Positions 37,583-45,956 of a DNA stretch of 64,000 bases are shown here, piece after piece. The position numbers were made by a program, and so were the translations under genes. The notes beneath the pieces are model-generated. The model had not been told where the DNA came from, did no database searches, and saw only the letters and a list, made by a program, of their open reading frames with translations. Source of the DNA: Pseudoalteromonas tunicata (GTDB lineage: Bacteria; Pseudomonadota; Gammaproteobacteria; Enterobacterales; Alteromonadaceae); assembly GCF_002310815.1 (NCBI RefSeq), contig NZ_CP011032.1, positions 1,032,001 to 1,096,000 of the forward strand. Direction: 5' to 3'. The stretch's first letter is position 1. Every line of letters begins with the position of its first letter.

Positions 37583-37867
37583 TCACTGTAAAACTACGAT
37601 TTGTAGGCCATTTTCGTGGGCAAACTTTTTTACAATGTTTTCAGTACGTTGAATGTCCTTTTTGTAACGACAACAGAAGGTAATTAAGTGGTGTTCTGGT
37701 TTAATTACAGCCCTTAAGTCGTTCATTCCATTGTCTACAGCATATTGATACTCTTCGAGTTGTACTGCTGCTTGCGCATCAAAATATCTCTGAGCAAATT
37801 GATTCAGTGCGTCTTTAACGCTTAGGTCATCGCTAATCTTCCATGCGAATTTGCAATACACGCTCAT
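37583..37867 (-). CDS. small hypothetical protein
   Basis: A 94-residue cytoplasmic protein with a good start: TAAGGTGG lies 4-5 nt before ATG 37867. It is mixed alpha/beta, with a central helix (DALNQFAQRYFDAQAAVQLEE) and HHLITFCCRYKKDIQRTENIVKKFAHENG near the end; the vicinal cysteines are notable. No family recognised. It is flanked by repeats and transcribed alone. Confidence 0.55.
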   Translation of the reverse strand: MSVYCKFAWKISDDLSVKDALNQFAQRYFDAQAAVQLEEYQYAVDNGMNDLRAVIKPEHHLITFCCRYKKDIQRTENIVKKFAHENGLQIVVLQ

Positions 37868-37919
37868 AAAACCACCTTAAATCTTTATCACATTATTAGA
37901 GTGCGAAGGTGAGCGTTAA

Positions 37920-38142
37920 GATAAATTAAATTATTAAATCAAAGCCAAAAAGCAAGACGTGATAATCATATTAAAAGCAGCTCGGGTTTTTAATTCAGTT
38001 CTGCTAACCAAAATAAACCGCTTTTCGATACGGTAACCTTGGTATTAAACGAGATAGCGAAACCGCTTTTTGCACTTAACCTTAAATAACTAATCCCTCT
38101 CGGTGAAGCGTTGCGCTTCTTTTCCCTCGGTGGTTAAACGCT
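37920..38142. repeat. dispersed intergenic repeat
   Basis: It includes AAATTAAATTATTAA, also found near 45842, and AGACGTGATAATCAT, also found near 46731. The right part (CTCGGTGAAGCGTTGCGCTTC, CCTCGGTGGTTAA) resembles segments at 46787 and 58400. These shared pieces suggest a mosaic repeat family of the host. Confidence 0.5.
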
Positions 38143-38193
38143 TTTAGGCTGTGATTTAATGCCATAGCCTAATATTCAAACGAATACATAACG

Positions 38194-39348
38194 TTACTTG
38201 TGAACGCTTGCAATTGGCTCGTTAGATGTAAATGTCATAAATTTCATACTTTCAATCTCTAACTTACCAGCTCGATATTGCCCTCGAATATTTTCATTAA
38301 AAAACTCACCCATCGATGTTGAGTAATAGAAATTTTCCCATACAGGTATTGGCACTTCGTAATAGCGATAAACACTGCCTGATTTAAATTTTAGGTCGAG
38401 CACATTGTTAATAGTTGAATAACCTATATGTGAAAAAGCGGTTGAGCTTACAGGATGTTGTTCAAACAATGGGAATGGAACTTGGTACGAAATGGATTGC
38501 TTTATGTCATTGCTAATTTGATTCGCGACAGGAGGGTTTCTTATATACGAATCAATTAAGCTATGTCCGGTATAATCGAATAATGAAGATATAGAAAAGT
38601 TAGACGGCATACTGCCAAATAAAATTCTTACTACACGCATTATTTGATCTTGTTCTAGAGTCAGGTGAGAAATTAAATGACGATATTCATCGCCCAAATT
38701 ACCACCAAGAGATAATGTTGGTGTTGCTATTGAGGCTAGACCCACCATGGGGTAATCTGATGCTAAATAACCATCACTATATTGATAATTAGATAAAATT
38801 TCATCAAAGAGTGAATTCGTATAATAGTTGCCTTGAGAGTGGCCGATTAAAATTATGCGATTACAAGAATGTAGTTGAAAGAGCAATTTTTGATAGGCAT
38901 TCCTGTAATCGGTATCATTTAATCTTTTGAAGTCGACAGCGGAGAATATCTCTTGAAGCACAGCTTCTACCATTTCAACTTCTTCAGATGAAAGTGATCC
39001 AAGGTTTCCACCTAATATAGCTTTAATTACATAATATTTTTTTGAAAAAATAGGTAAGTCGGCATATTTTTGTTGAGCTATTTCATAAATTTGTAAGTGA
39101 AGGTCTTCATCTTTGTTATAGCTTCCAGTTGGTTTAATTCCTTTTTGAAAGCTACTTAACTCAGTATATTGAAAGTTATCAAGCCAAAATAAGTTATCAC
39201 GGAAATTATCGAGCGTGGTAAACATCCCATTAATATAAAATAATCTTAATTGATCAATTTGTTTGGAACAGTATCTATCTTGAGGTGCATAGTCAGCATA
39301 AGAGTAATTAGATAGGCTTAAAACAAATATTATTAAATATTTAGTCAT
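38194..39348 (-). CDS. exported alpha/beta hydrolase fused to a C-terminal KTSC domain
   Basis: A 384-residue protein with signal peptide MTKYLIIFVLSLSNYSYA. The hydrolase part has the lipase elbow GHSQGNYY with Ser171. Residues about 300-365 match the KTSC domain: SHIGYSTINNVLDLKFKSG, then SVYRYYEVP with the typical YxY core, FFNENIRGQYR at the end. KTSC is a short domain first named from some lysyl-tRNA synthetases and otherwise of unknown role. Its start overlaps the stop of the upstream gene (ATGA), so the two proteins are made together. Substrate unknown; an exported KTSC fusion is unusual. Confidence 0.75.
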   Translation of the reverse strand: MTKYLIIFVLSLSNYSYADYAPQDRYCSKQIDQLRLFYINGMFTTLDNFRDNLFWLDNFQYTELSSFQKGIKPTGSYNKDEDLHLQIYEIAQQKYADLPIFSKKYYVIKAILGGNLGSLSSEEVEMVEAVLQEIFSAVDFKRLNDTDYRNAYQKLLFQLHSCNRIILIGHSQGNYYTNSLFDEILSNYQYSDGYLASDYPMVGLASIATPTLSLGGNLGDEYRHLISHLTLEQDQIMRVVRILFGSMPSNFSISSLFDYTGHSLIDSYIRNPPVANQISNDIKQSISYQVPFPLFEQHPVSSTAFSHIGYSTINNVLDLKFKSGSVYRYYEVPIPVWENFYYSTSMGEFFNENIRGQYRAGKLEIESMKFMTFTSNEPIASVHK

Positions 39349-40202
39349 TTTATTGCCCCTTCTAATGCGAGGCAGTTTTTATCTGCCCCATAATGAAAAT
39401 CATCATCCCAAGGGATTAAATTATCAATTTTGTTCTGTGCTTTTCGATTGGCGTAAGCTCTATCTATCGTATTGAAATACATAAGCTTTGGGTTTCTAAA
39501 AGTTGGATGGTTACTTTGCAATTGCCTAGTACACATACTGATATTGATGAAGTCTAAAATTATTTGTTTGCCTATATTAATATCTAAATTTGGTATGCGA
39601 CCTTGTTCAATATCAATGACGAGTTGTAATGTTGGCGCTGCACTTAAACTAAAAGTGATGAGCTGAGGTGAATCAAACTTTTCATATACATAGCGCTCAT
39701 AATCATCACGAATACCGTTATCATTTTGGTCAACACCATCTAACGTTTTAAAGTCGTCAGGGTGTTCCGGAGGTAAATCTGGGCTTAGGTAAAATAAATC
39801 TTTAATGCGCTGCCAACTGCTATGGGCATTAGGTGGGTTATTTTCATTCCAATAGCGGGCAAAGTAGTAGTCAGTGCCATGTTTTATCAAACTACCACCT
39901 TGATAAATTTTGTTTGCTTGCCATTTTTCTATCACTGTGTTTTGTAACCAAATCCAACCATCCCAATACGGTTGGTTTTCGATTGGCTCAATACCTTTTA
40001 CCCAAAAAGCGGCAATAAATAAGCTGTTGTTATGGGTGACTATGTCACCGGCTACGTAGATTGAACTGGCGTTCCATGGTTGATGATTTGGTTCAATGTT
40101 TGCTAAATCGATACTTGTGGCTTGTGGGCTAAGTTGAAAGATGTTTGCAGTGAAAGCTTGCGAACAAAAAAATATACATGCGAAGAGTATGAGCTTGATC
40201 AT
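39345..40202 (-). CDS. exported protein with two chitin-binding-like (CBM5/12) repeats
   Basis: A 285-residue secreted protein with signal peptide MIKLILFACIFFCSQAFTA. Two repeats of about 45 residues resemble CBM5/12 chitin-binding modules: WNASSIYVAGDIVTHNNSLF...WDGWIW and WQANKIYQGGSLIKHGTDYYF...SSWQRI. An acidic loop DGVDQNDNGIRDDYE resembles a calcium-binding motif. A helical unknown region completes the protein. The frame opens at 40214 and I place the start at the second ATG, where the signal peptide begins. It precedes and overlaps the KTSC hydrolase gene, suggesting a secreted pair that acts on a surface polymer. Confidence 0.7.
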   Translation of the reverse strand: MIKLILFACIFFCSQAFTANIFQLSPQATSIDLANIEPNHQPWNASSIYVAGDIVTHNNSLFIAAFWVKGIEPIENQPYWDGWIWLQNTVIEKWQANKIYQGGSLIKHGTDYYFARYWNENNPPNAHSSWQRIKDLFYLSPDLPPEHPDDFKTLDGVDQNDNGIRDDYERYVYEKFDSPQLITFSLSAAPTLQLVIDIEQGRIPNLDINIGKQIILDFINISMCTRQLQSNHPTFRNPKLMYFNTIDRAYANRKAQNKIDNLIPWDDDFHYGADKNCLALEGAIK

Positions 40203-40542
40203 TTCAAATTCCATTTGATAGATGCGGTGTACGTTTAAATTAAGTTCGCTTTTTAGGTAAATTCAAGTTTTTGGCTGGAGATTTGGTAGGCGCTGTTACA
40301 GCGTAGAAACTGCGCAAGATTGATTTATTATCTAGGATTGAGGTTATAGCCATTTAGAGATCGTCGATTTTAGCTTTGGTACAGGGATTAATTGTTAGTG
40401 TGCTGTTATAGAACCTCACAATGTTGGTTTTATAACAGCAGATATCATGTTTAATTGTTTATTAGCGCGTGTAGTTAAGCGCATAATATAGCATTGCGAT
40501 AGCCTGTTTTTAGCAGTGTTTCGTAGCGTATCAACGGGTCTG
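40203..40542. other. spacer upstream of the CBM-like gene, with hairpin
   Basis: It contains a smaller palindrome CGCTGTTACAGCG (40291-40303) and the long hairpin listed separately. Otherwise no feature is seen. Confidence 0.4.
40401..40440. repeat. long inverted repeat, 15-bp stem
   Basis: TGCTGTTATA (40401-40410) and TATAACAGCA (40431-40440) are exact inverses, and the pairing continues inward (AACC with GGTT) after one G/T position. There is no T tract, so it is not a plain terminator. Confidence 0.7.
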
Positions 40543-40935
40543 TTAAAGTTGTTTTGGTTTAATTGTAAGCTGGTTATTAACCTGTTTAACTCCAGATATT
40601 TCTTCGCTTAATACAGTGGCCATATCACTATTAGCGGCAGAGATAACAAAGCCTGTTAACGTAACTACGCCTTTTTTAGTATCAACACTAATACTCAGGG
40701 TTGCTAAGTCTGGATCGGCAAAAATAGCCGCTTTGACCTTGCCAGTAATTTCAGTGTCATTGATGGCCATACCAAGGTTGTCTGCGGTGTCGCTGATTTT
40801 ACTGCCTGCTTTTTCAACTGTCTGATCGATTTTTTTTCCGGCAGATTGTGCTTTCCCCGCATCTTCGCATGCACTGAGACTGACCGTGAGTAGAGCTGAA
40901 ACGGTGACAATTTTTAATACATGAAATAATTCCAT
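40543..40935 (-). CDS. BON domain lipoprotein
   Basis: A 130-residue envelope lipoprotein. The signal ends in the lipobox LSAC with Cys at about residue 23. A helical linker (GKKIDQTVEKAGSKISDTADNLG) leads to one BON domain (about 58-127): ITGKVKAAIFADPDLATLSISV, then VVTLTGFV and VKQVNNQL. BON domains bind phospholipid surfaces; OsmY has two and is stress-induced. The RBS CAGGAAAC is good. It has no partner gene nearby. Confidence 0.85.
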   Translation of the reverse strand: MELFHVLKIVTVSALLTVSLSACEDAGKAQSAGKKIDQTVEKAGSKISDTADNLGMAINDTEITGKVKAAIFADPDLATLSISVDTKKGVVTLTGFVISAANSDMATVLSEEISGVKQVNNQLTIKPKQL

Positions 40936-41392
40936 TTTTGTTTCCTGTTATTGAAAAAATATATTGGCCAAATAAACTGAGTGTTATTGATTTTTAATGT
41001 TTATTTTTGAAATGACAGTGAGTTAACCCCTATTGTCGATGCTATGACTATGCAGCTGCTTTGGCAATGCGTCTGTATGGTGGCGTACATAGTCGAAAAT
41101 AATGTGTTTATTGTATGGTGTCTTGAAGTGTTACAGCTGTGATTTGATTTAGCCTGACTTGTTGCTTATTCGCTTCTTGTTCGCTGCGGCAGCGCTATTA
41201 CAAACTTTTTCAATGGGTTGGCCTGAAAAGAGCGACTTGAGATAAATTTATTATTGAGGGTTGAAATTACTTTTAGTTGTAAAGAACTAAGGGATAATGT
41301 TTTTAAGCGTAAGCGGGTTTGGTTAGGCAAAGCGTGATAAGCCCAGGTAATGACATACCGTGGGCTTAGGTATTTACTAGGTTAAGCGGCTT
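40936..41392. other. spacer between mesD and the BON lipoprotein gene
   Basis: A hairpin TAAGCCCA/TGGGCTTA with inner GGTA/TACC lies at 41338-41368, 25 bp past the mesD stop, and may end that transcript although the T tract is missing. The rest shows nothing specific. Confidence 0.45.
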
Positions 41393-42460
41393 TTAAGCTA
41401 AATTTTGGCTCAAAGTACTCGTTAAAAGTTCCTCTCGGACGATGGCTGCACCGGCACTTAGGGCGTTGAGTTTACCTTTGGCGACATCGCGGGCAAGCGG
41501 TGCCATACCACAGTTGGTACAAGGGTAGAGCTTGTCGGCATCAACATACTTAAGCGCATTTCTGAGAGTATTTGCAACTTCTTCAGGGCTTTCAATGGTA
41601 TTGGTAGCCACATCAATCGCGCCCACCATTACTTTTTTACCTCGAACCAGTTCAAGTAGTTCGATTGGCACACGCGAGTTGTGGCATTCGAGCGAAATAA
41701 TATCGATATTTGATTGCTGTAGTTTTGGCAATATTTGTTCATATTGACGCCATTGTGAGCCAAGGGTTTTTTTCCAATCGGTATTGGCTTTGATCCCGTA
41801 GCCATAACAAATATGAACAGCGGTTTCGCATTTTAGTCCTTCAATGGCTCGCTCTAAACACTTAATGCCCCAATCGTTCACTTCATCAAAAAACACATTA
41901 AATGCGGGTTCATCAAATTGGATGATATCAACTCCGGCAGCCTCTAGCTCTTTGGCTTCTTGATTGAGAATTTTGGCAAATTCCCATGCTAGTTTTTCGC
42001 GGCTCTTATAATGCTCGTCGTAGAGGGTATCGATCATGGTCATCGGGCCGGGCAGAGCCCATTTAATGGGTTGCGTGGTTTGTTGACGCAAAAATTTGGC
42101 ATCGTCAACAAACACCGGTTTTTGGCGGCTCACAGGGCCAACCACTGTTGGTACACTGGCATCGTAGCGGTCGCGAATTTTTACCGTTTTACGTTTTTCA
42201 AAATCAACGCCGCTGAGGTGTTCTATAAAGGTGGTGACAAAGTGTTGGCGGGTTTGCTCGCCATCACTAACAATGTCAACGCCAGCATGTTGTTGCTCGT
42301 GCAATGATACGCGCAATGCGTCGTGCTTGCCGACTGTTAATTCATCGCCTTGTAGTTTCCAAGGCGACCAAAGTGTTTCTGGCTCTGCAAGCCAAAGTGG
42401 TTTAGGTAAACTGCCGGCTGTTGACGTCGGCAATAGGGTGTTGTGAGTCTGTGTTTTCAT
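41393..42460 (-). CDS. mesD: folate-independent methionine synthase, core MetE type (MesD)
   Basis: A 355-residue protein equal to the catalytic half of cobalamin-independent methionine synthase, without the folate-binding N-terminal half of MetE. Zinc ligands are visible: His and Cys in AVHICYG, Glu in IISLECHN, and Cys in YPCTNCGMAP. Together with the adjacent DUF1852 gene it fits MesD, whose activity in vivo needs MesX and oxygen, according to published fitness work on folate-independent methionine synthases. The methyl donor is not known to me. I chose ATG 42460; the frame is open to 42496. It follows mesX by 69 bp. Confidence 0.88.
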   Translation of the reverse strand: MKTQTHNTLLPTSTAGSLPKPLWLAEPETLWSPWKLQGDELTVGKHDALRVSLHEQQHAGVDIVSDGEQTRQHFVTTFIEHLSGVDFEKRKTVKIRDRYDASVPTVVGPVSRQKPVFVDDAKFLRQQTTQPIKWALPGPMTMIDTLYDEHYKSREKLAWEFAKILNQEAKELEAAGVDIIQFDEPAFNVFFDEVNDWGIKCLERAIEGLKCETAVHICYGYGIKANTDWKKTLGSQWRQYEQILPKLQQSNIDIISLECHNSRVPIELLELVRGKKVMVGAIDVATNTIESPEEVANTLRNALKYVDADKLYPCTNCGMAPLARDVAKGKLNALSAGAAIVREELLTSTLSQNLA

Positions 42461-42529
42461 AATAAATGCTGCCATAAAATTGGGTTTTGATTGCAAGCTA
42501 ACGTTAAAGCCTGTTATGTGAGCTTGCGA

Positions 42530-43504
42530 TTAAACAGCGCTTGCAGACCACTGCTCAAGTACCGTTTGGTACGGTTTAATAAAGTGCTCTTGTGCAAACT
42601 TGCCTTGTTCACTGGCTAATTTGCTGCGCTCTTCGCGGTCATACACTATTTGCGTCAGTGAATGATCGAGGTTCTGCAAATTGGGGCGATAAGCCTTACC
42701 AGCCGCTGCATTGGCATTGTAAATCTCTGGTCGATAGATTTTTTGAAACGTTTCCATGGTACTGACAGTGCTAATTAGCTCAAGGCTGGTGTAATCATTA
42801 AGCAAGTCACCGACAAAATAAAAAGCCAGCGGCGCAACTGTGTTTGGTGGCATAAAATAACGCACCTGTAAGCCCATTTTTTTGAAATATTGCTCAGTGA
42901 GTGACGATTCATTTGGCTGGTATTCAACACCCAGTACCGGGTGCTGATTTTCAGTGCGATGATAGGTTTTGTTGTCTGACACACTGAGGCATATTACGGG
43001 TGGTTTGTTGAAATGCTGTTTATATACCGCTGAATTCACAAACGCTTGAAACAGTTTGCCATGTAATTCGCCAAAGTTTTCAGGAATGCTAAAGGCAGGC
43101 TGATTTTTATTATGCTCTTGTAGTAATACGCTAAAGTCGTAATCGCGCACATAGGATGAAAAGTTATTGCCAACAATGCCTTCAATACGTTTATTGGTGT
43201 GACGATCAACAATGTTGGTTTTTAATACTTCAATGGATGGAAAGGCTTGGCCACTGCCTGCAACATCGATATTCACCGAAATAATTTCAAGCTCAACGCT
43301 GTAGCGATCCGCAGTAGGGTTGTCCCAATTGGCTAAGGCATTAAAGCGATTGTCGATCATTTTTAAGGCGTTGCGTAGGTTCGCTTGGCGATGGCTTCCT
43401 CTGGCTAAATTCGCAAAGTTAGTGGTGATCCGTGTTTTATCTGACGGGTGGTAATTTTCGTCTAGCGCTATGGTTTTAATGGTAAATGTAAAATCGTGTT
43501 TCAT
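42530..43504 (-). CDS. mesX: DUF1852 protein MesX, partner of MesD
   Basis: A 324-residue cytoplasmic protein of DUF1852, named MesX and described as needed together with MesD for methionine formation. It begins HDFTFTIKTIALDENYHPSDKTRITTNFANLARG in the family style, followed by RNALKMIDNRFNALANWDN and a C-terminal helix. It probably contributes an oxygen-dependent step, though its chemistry is not established. It is the first gene of the mesX-mesD unit. Upstream are two perfect MetR-type boxes and a MetJ-like pair, in line with control by methionine demand. Confidence 0.85.
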   Translation of the reverse strand: MKHDFTFTIKTIALDENYHPSDKTRITTNFANLARGSHRQANLRNALKMIDNRFNALANWDNPTADRYSVELEIISVNIDVAGSGQAFPSIEVLKTNIVDRHTNKRIEGIVGNNFSSYVRDYDFSVLLQEHNKNQPAFSIPENFGELHGKLFQAFVNSAVYKQHFNKPPVICLSVSDNKTYHRTENQHPVLGVEYQPNESSLTEQYFKKMGLQVRYFMPPNTVAPLAFYFVGDLLNDYTSLELISTVSTMETFQKIYRPEIYNANAAAGKAYRPNLQNLDHSLTQIVYDREERSKLASEQGKFAQEHFIKPYQTVLEQWSASAV

Positions 43505-43628
43505 GGTGTTCGGGTATCCAATGGTGTGAGTTCAAACCAGAATTAATAATTGGCTGCGCTTAACAGCATGGAGAGATTTATACGTTGTTAGGTACATGAA
43601 GAAAAACGGTTTAATTTCACATTTAACA

Positions 43629-43641
43629 TGAATTCAATTCA
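43629..43641. promoter_or_regulatory. predicted MetR box 1
   Basis: TGAATTCAATTCA fits the MetR consensus TGAA-N5-TTCA exactly. It lies 125 bp before the mesX start. Confidence 0.55.
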
Positions 43642-43716
43642 TTTTTGATGATCAGTAAATGGGTGGCTCTTGCTGTTATTTGTACTTTGGCATACAAATA
43701 AGCATAAATTCACAAT

Positions 43717-43732
43717 GGAAATCTAGATGTCT
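43717..43732. promoter_or_regulatory. predicted MetJ site (two adjacent met boxes)
   Basis: AGATGTCT (43725-43732) matches the met box AGACGTCT at 7 of 8 positions, and the adjoining GGAAATCT at 5 of 8. Two adjacent boxes are the minimum for MetJ binding. Confidence 0.45.
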
Positions 43733-43774
43733 AAAGTATTGTTTGATTAAGGTGCATTTTTTTCATTTAAAACA

Positions 43775-43787
43775 TGAATAATATTCA
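43775..43787. promoter_or_regulatory. predicted MetR box 2
   Basis: TGAATAATATTCA is a second exact match to TGAA-N5-TTCA, 134 bp beyond box 1. It could serve the mesX promoter from a distance or the opposite strand. Confidence 0.5.
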
Positions 43788-44047
43788 GGGCTTATTGAAG
43801 ATTAAAGTATCAATCTGCATCAGTTATGTTGTTATACTCGCGCCACACGAGGTGAGCTTAAGCCTTACCCTAAGTGAGTAATGTTGTTGGCTATCATGCG
43901 CTTATGGCTTAATTAAAGCTTGAGCTTTATAGGTTTTTAGGCTTTTTGATTGTGCACGATTACCACTTAATTTAGCAATCAGCTTGCCACATATATCACT
44001 GCATTATTGTGATGCAGTCGCCCACAAAATAATAAGAGATAAACTCA
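43788..44047 (+). other. leader region of the TauE/SafE gene
   Basis: Together with the sites above, this fills the gap between mesX and the transporter. A short stem-loop-rich segment lies at 43838-43890 (CTCG...CGAG and others), but I could not assign a riboswitch class. Confidence 0.35.
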
Positions 44048-44857
44048 ATGAGTGAAGTAATAATGTTAATCATATACTGCGCAATTCTTGGCAGTGGGGT
44101 CGGTTTTTTAGCAGGCCTGCTAGGTATTGGTGGCGGGCTGGTTATAGTGCCCATACTGAGTGCTATTTTACTTCACTTTGAGGTGCTAGCTGCTGAGCAG
44201 GTGGTGGTCGCAGCCATTGCTACGTCCATGGCGTCGATACTTTTTACCTCAACTTCTTCGGCCATTGCACACCATAAAAATGGCAATGTGCCTTGGGGCA
44301 TTGCGCCTTGGATCATGATGGGGGTCGCTTTAGGTGCGCTCATTAGTGGCTTTTTGGCGGCATTGCTGCCAGAGCATGTTGTACGCATTGTGTTTGCTGT
44401 CAGTGTGGTCCTGATTGCTCTGAAAATGCTGCTGAGCAGTAAAAATGATGCGCCAGTTGAGCGCAAACTCCCCAATAAAGGAGTACTGACTGTTTTTACC
44501 ACCCTTACCGGTGGCTTATCGGCAATGATAGGCATTGGTGGCGGGGCCCTGTTGGTGCCTTTGCTCACGTTTTTCTCCCTCGATATGAAAAAAGCGATTG
44601 GCTGCGCCTCTGCATGCGGCATTGTTATCGCGCTATTTGGCTCAATCGGTTACATCAGTTCAGGCAGCGCCTATTTTGCTTTAAAAGATGGCTTTGCTGG
44701 CTTTGTTTATTTACCTGCTTTATTCGGTATCGTCTGCACGTCTTGGTTTACAGCGCCATTAGGTGCCAAAGCGACTCATTATTTACCGGTTTCAACAATC
44801 AAGAAAATTTTCGCCGTATTATTGTTTGTTGTAGCCGTCAATATGGTGGTTAATTAA
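44048..44857 (+). CDS. TauE/SafE family sulfite/anion exporter-like permease
   Basis: A 269-residue inner membrane protein with about eight helices. It has the duplicated family motif: LAGLLGIGGGLVIVPILS in the first half and SAMIGIGGGALLVPLLTFF in the second. Members export sulfite, sulfoacetate and related anions, but the substrate is rarely certain. The start at ATG 44048 follows AAGAGATAAA. It is divergent from mesX and shares its 543-bp upstream region, so a link to sulphur metabolism is possible. Confidence 0.88.
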   Translation: MSEVIMLIIYCAILGSGVGFLAGLLGIGGGLVIVPILSAILLHFEVLAAEQVVVAAIATSMASILFTSTSSAIAHHKNGNVPWGIAPWIMMGVALGALISGFLAALLPEHVVRIVFAVSVVLIALKMLLSSKNDAPVERKLPNKGVLTVFTTLTGGLSAMIGIGGGALLVPLLTFFSLDMKKAIGCASACGIVIALFGSIGYISSGSAYFALKDGFAGFVYLPALFGIVCTSWFTAPLGAKATHYLPVSTIKKIFAVLLFVVAVNMVVN

Positions 44858-45179
44858 AGTCTAAACGAGCAAGACTCGATGACCTTAACATCGCCATAGG
44901 TGCAAGGCTGCTGACGAAGGCGAGTGAAGATCGCAAGTGTTTTTAGTTCGATGTTTAGCTTTTACCCAATGGATTTCAAGATGCTGGTAGGCGGCAAGCG
45001 CTTCAAATAATTTATTGATTAGACCTTAAGTGAAGGCCTATGTTAGTTGAATTATTAAGTTTTTGGTCTTTAGCATTTAAACCCAGATAAATTTGGATTC
45101 AAGCCCGAAATGCCATTCAGAAGTTGGGGCTTTAACTGAATGGCGAACGTTATTGAAGACTTTTCAGTATCAGAAACGC
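44858..45179. other. spacer holding a diverged REP-like repeat
   Basis: The only recognisable element is the repeat at 44897-44933. No gene is seen. Confidence 0.45.
44897..44933. repeat. REP-like palindromic repeat, diverged copy D
   Basis: It shares TAGGTGCAAG...CTGC...CGAAGGCGAG with the copies at 45781, 58203 and 58538, with several substitutions. Confidence 0.6.
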
Positions 45180-45533
45180 TTAACGACCATCTTCAAAAGA
45201 GGCACTCGCGCTAACTTGATGCCAGGTACCATCTGGCTTCAATACTGTTGCTTTCATCGTGTAATTTCTAAAAGCGTGAATACTGATCATACACATGTTA
45301 GATGTGTCAGAGCAGCGATTGTCTGACCATAATATTCTTGAACCACTTGGCGCATCATCTACTCTGAATACGGCAGTTGCGATATTTGCTCCCCATACGA
45401 TAGCATCACACTGATTTGTAGTGAACTCGTCGTATTTTGGTGTATCGACATAACAACTCATGGTATTTGCCATTGCAGCTGTGCAGCCGATTGATAACGC
45501 AAGTCCACAAGCGAGTTTTATAACCTTTTTCAT
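45180..45533 (-). CDS. small exported protein, unknown function
   Basis: A 117-residue protein with signal peptide MKKVIKLACGLALSIGCTAAMA and a good RBS (GAAGGAAT). The mature part has about 95 residues, four cysteines (SCYVD, NQCDA, NRCSD, NMCMIS) likely to form two disulphides, and a beta-rich pattern with WSDNRC and TWHQVSAS. No family is recognised. It is transcribed alone in repeat-rich DNA. Confidence 0.65.
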   Translation of the reverse strand: MKKVIKLACGLALSIGCTAAMANTMSCYVDTPKYDEFTTNQCDAIVWGANIATAVFRVDDAPSGSRILWSDNRCSDTSNMCMISIHAFRNYTMKATVLKPDGTWHQVSASASFEDGR

Positions 45534-45956
45534 ATAAATTCCTTCTCATACCTTTTATGGTACATTGATTTTTTATTAGTTAATATGAATTGCAGTTAGC
45601 CCCTAAAAAAGGAACTGAGAGCGACGTTGCCATATTTTTATAACTAGTTCAACCTTTTTGAGATAACTTATTTTTAAGGTTCTTGATAACTTTATATGTT
45701 CACAAAATAAGTTTTGGGTATGCAATTCTACTCCCCCTTAAATCTAGATTTGTTGGGTTCAGCGCGAGAATTAATGAACTGTAGGTGCAAGCCTGCTTGC
45801 GAAGGCGAGCGCAGCTGAGCAGCTGTTTTTCTTTAGGGTAAATTAAATTATTAAGTCAAAAAGCAATACATGGCCCTATTAGTTTTCATTTATAGTTGAC
45901 CGTCATTAAATGCATTACCAAGATTGTAGAAGGCATAAAACTGGGCAATGGCCCAG
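45534..45956. other. spacer with REP-like repeat B
   Basis: AT-rich. It contains the 36-bp repeat at 45781-45816 and part of the mosaic repeat near 45842. No gene is seen. Confidence 0.45.
45781..45816. repeat. REP-like palindromic repeat, copy B
   Basis: A 36-bp element identical to that at 58538-58573, starting GTAGGTGCAAGCCTGCTTGC and containing the inverted pair GCAAGC/GCTTGC. Confidence 0.85.

Noticed and set aside
43838..43890. Possible SAM-type riboswitch before the TauE/SafE gene
   Set aside because: Short stems are visible, but none of the known SAM or SAH aptamer cores could be matched.
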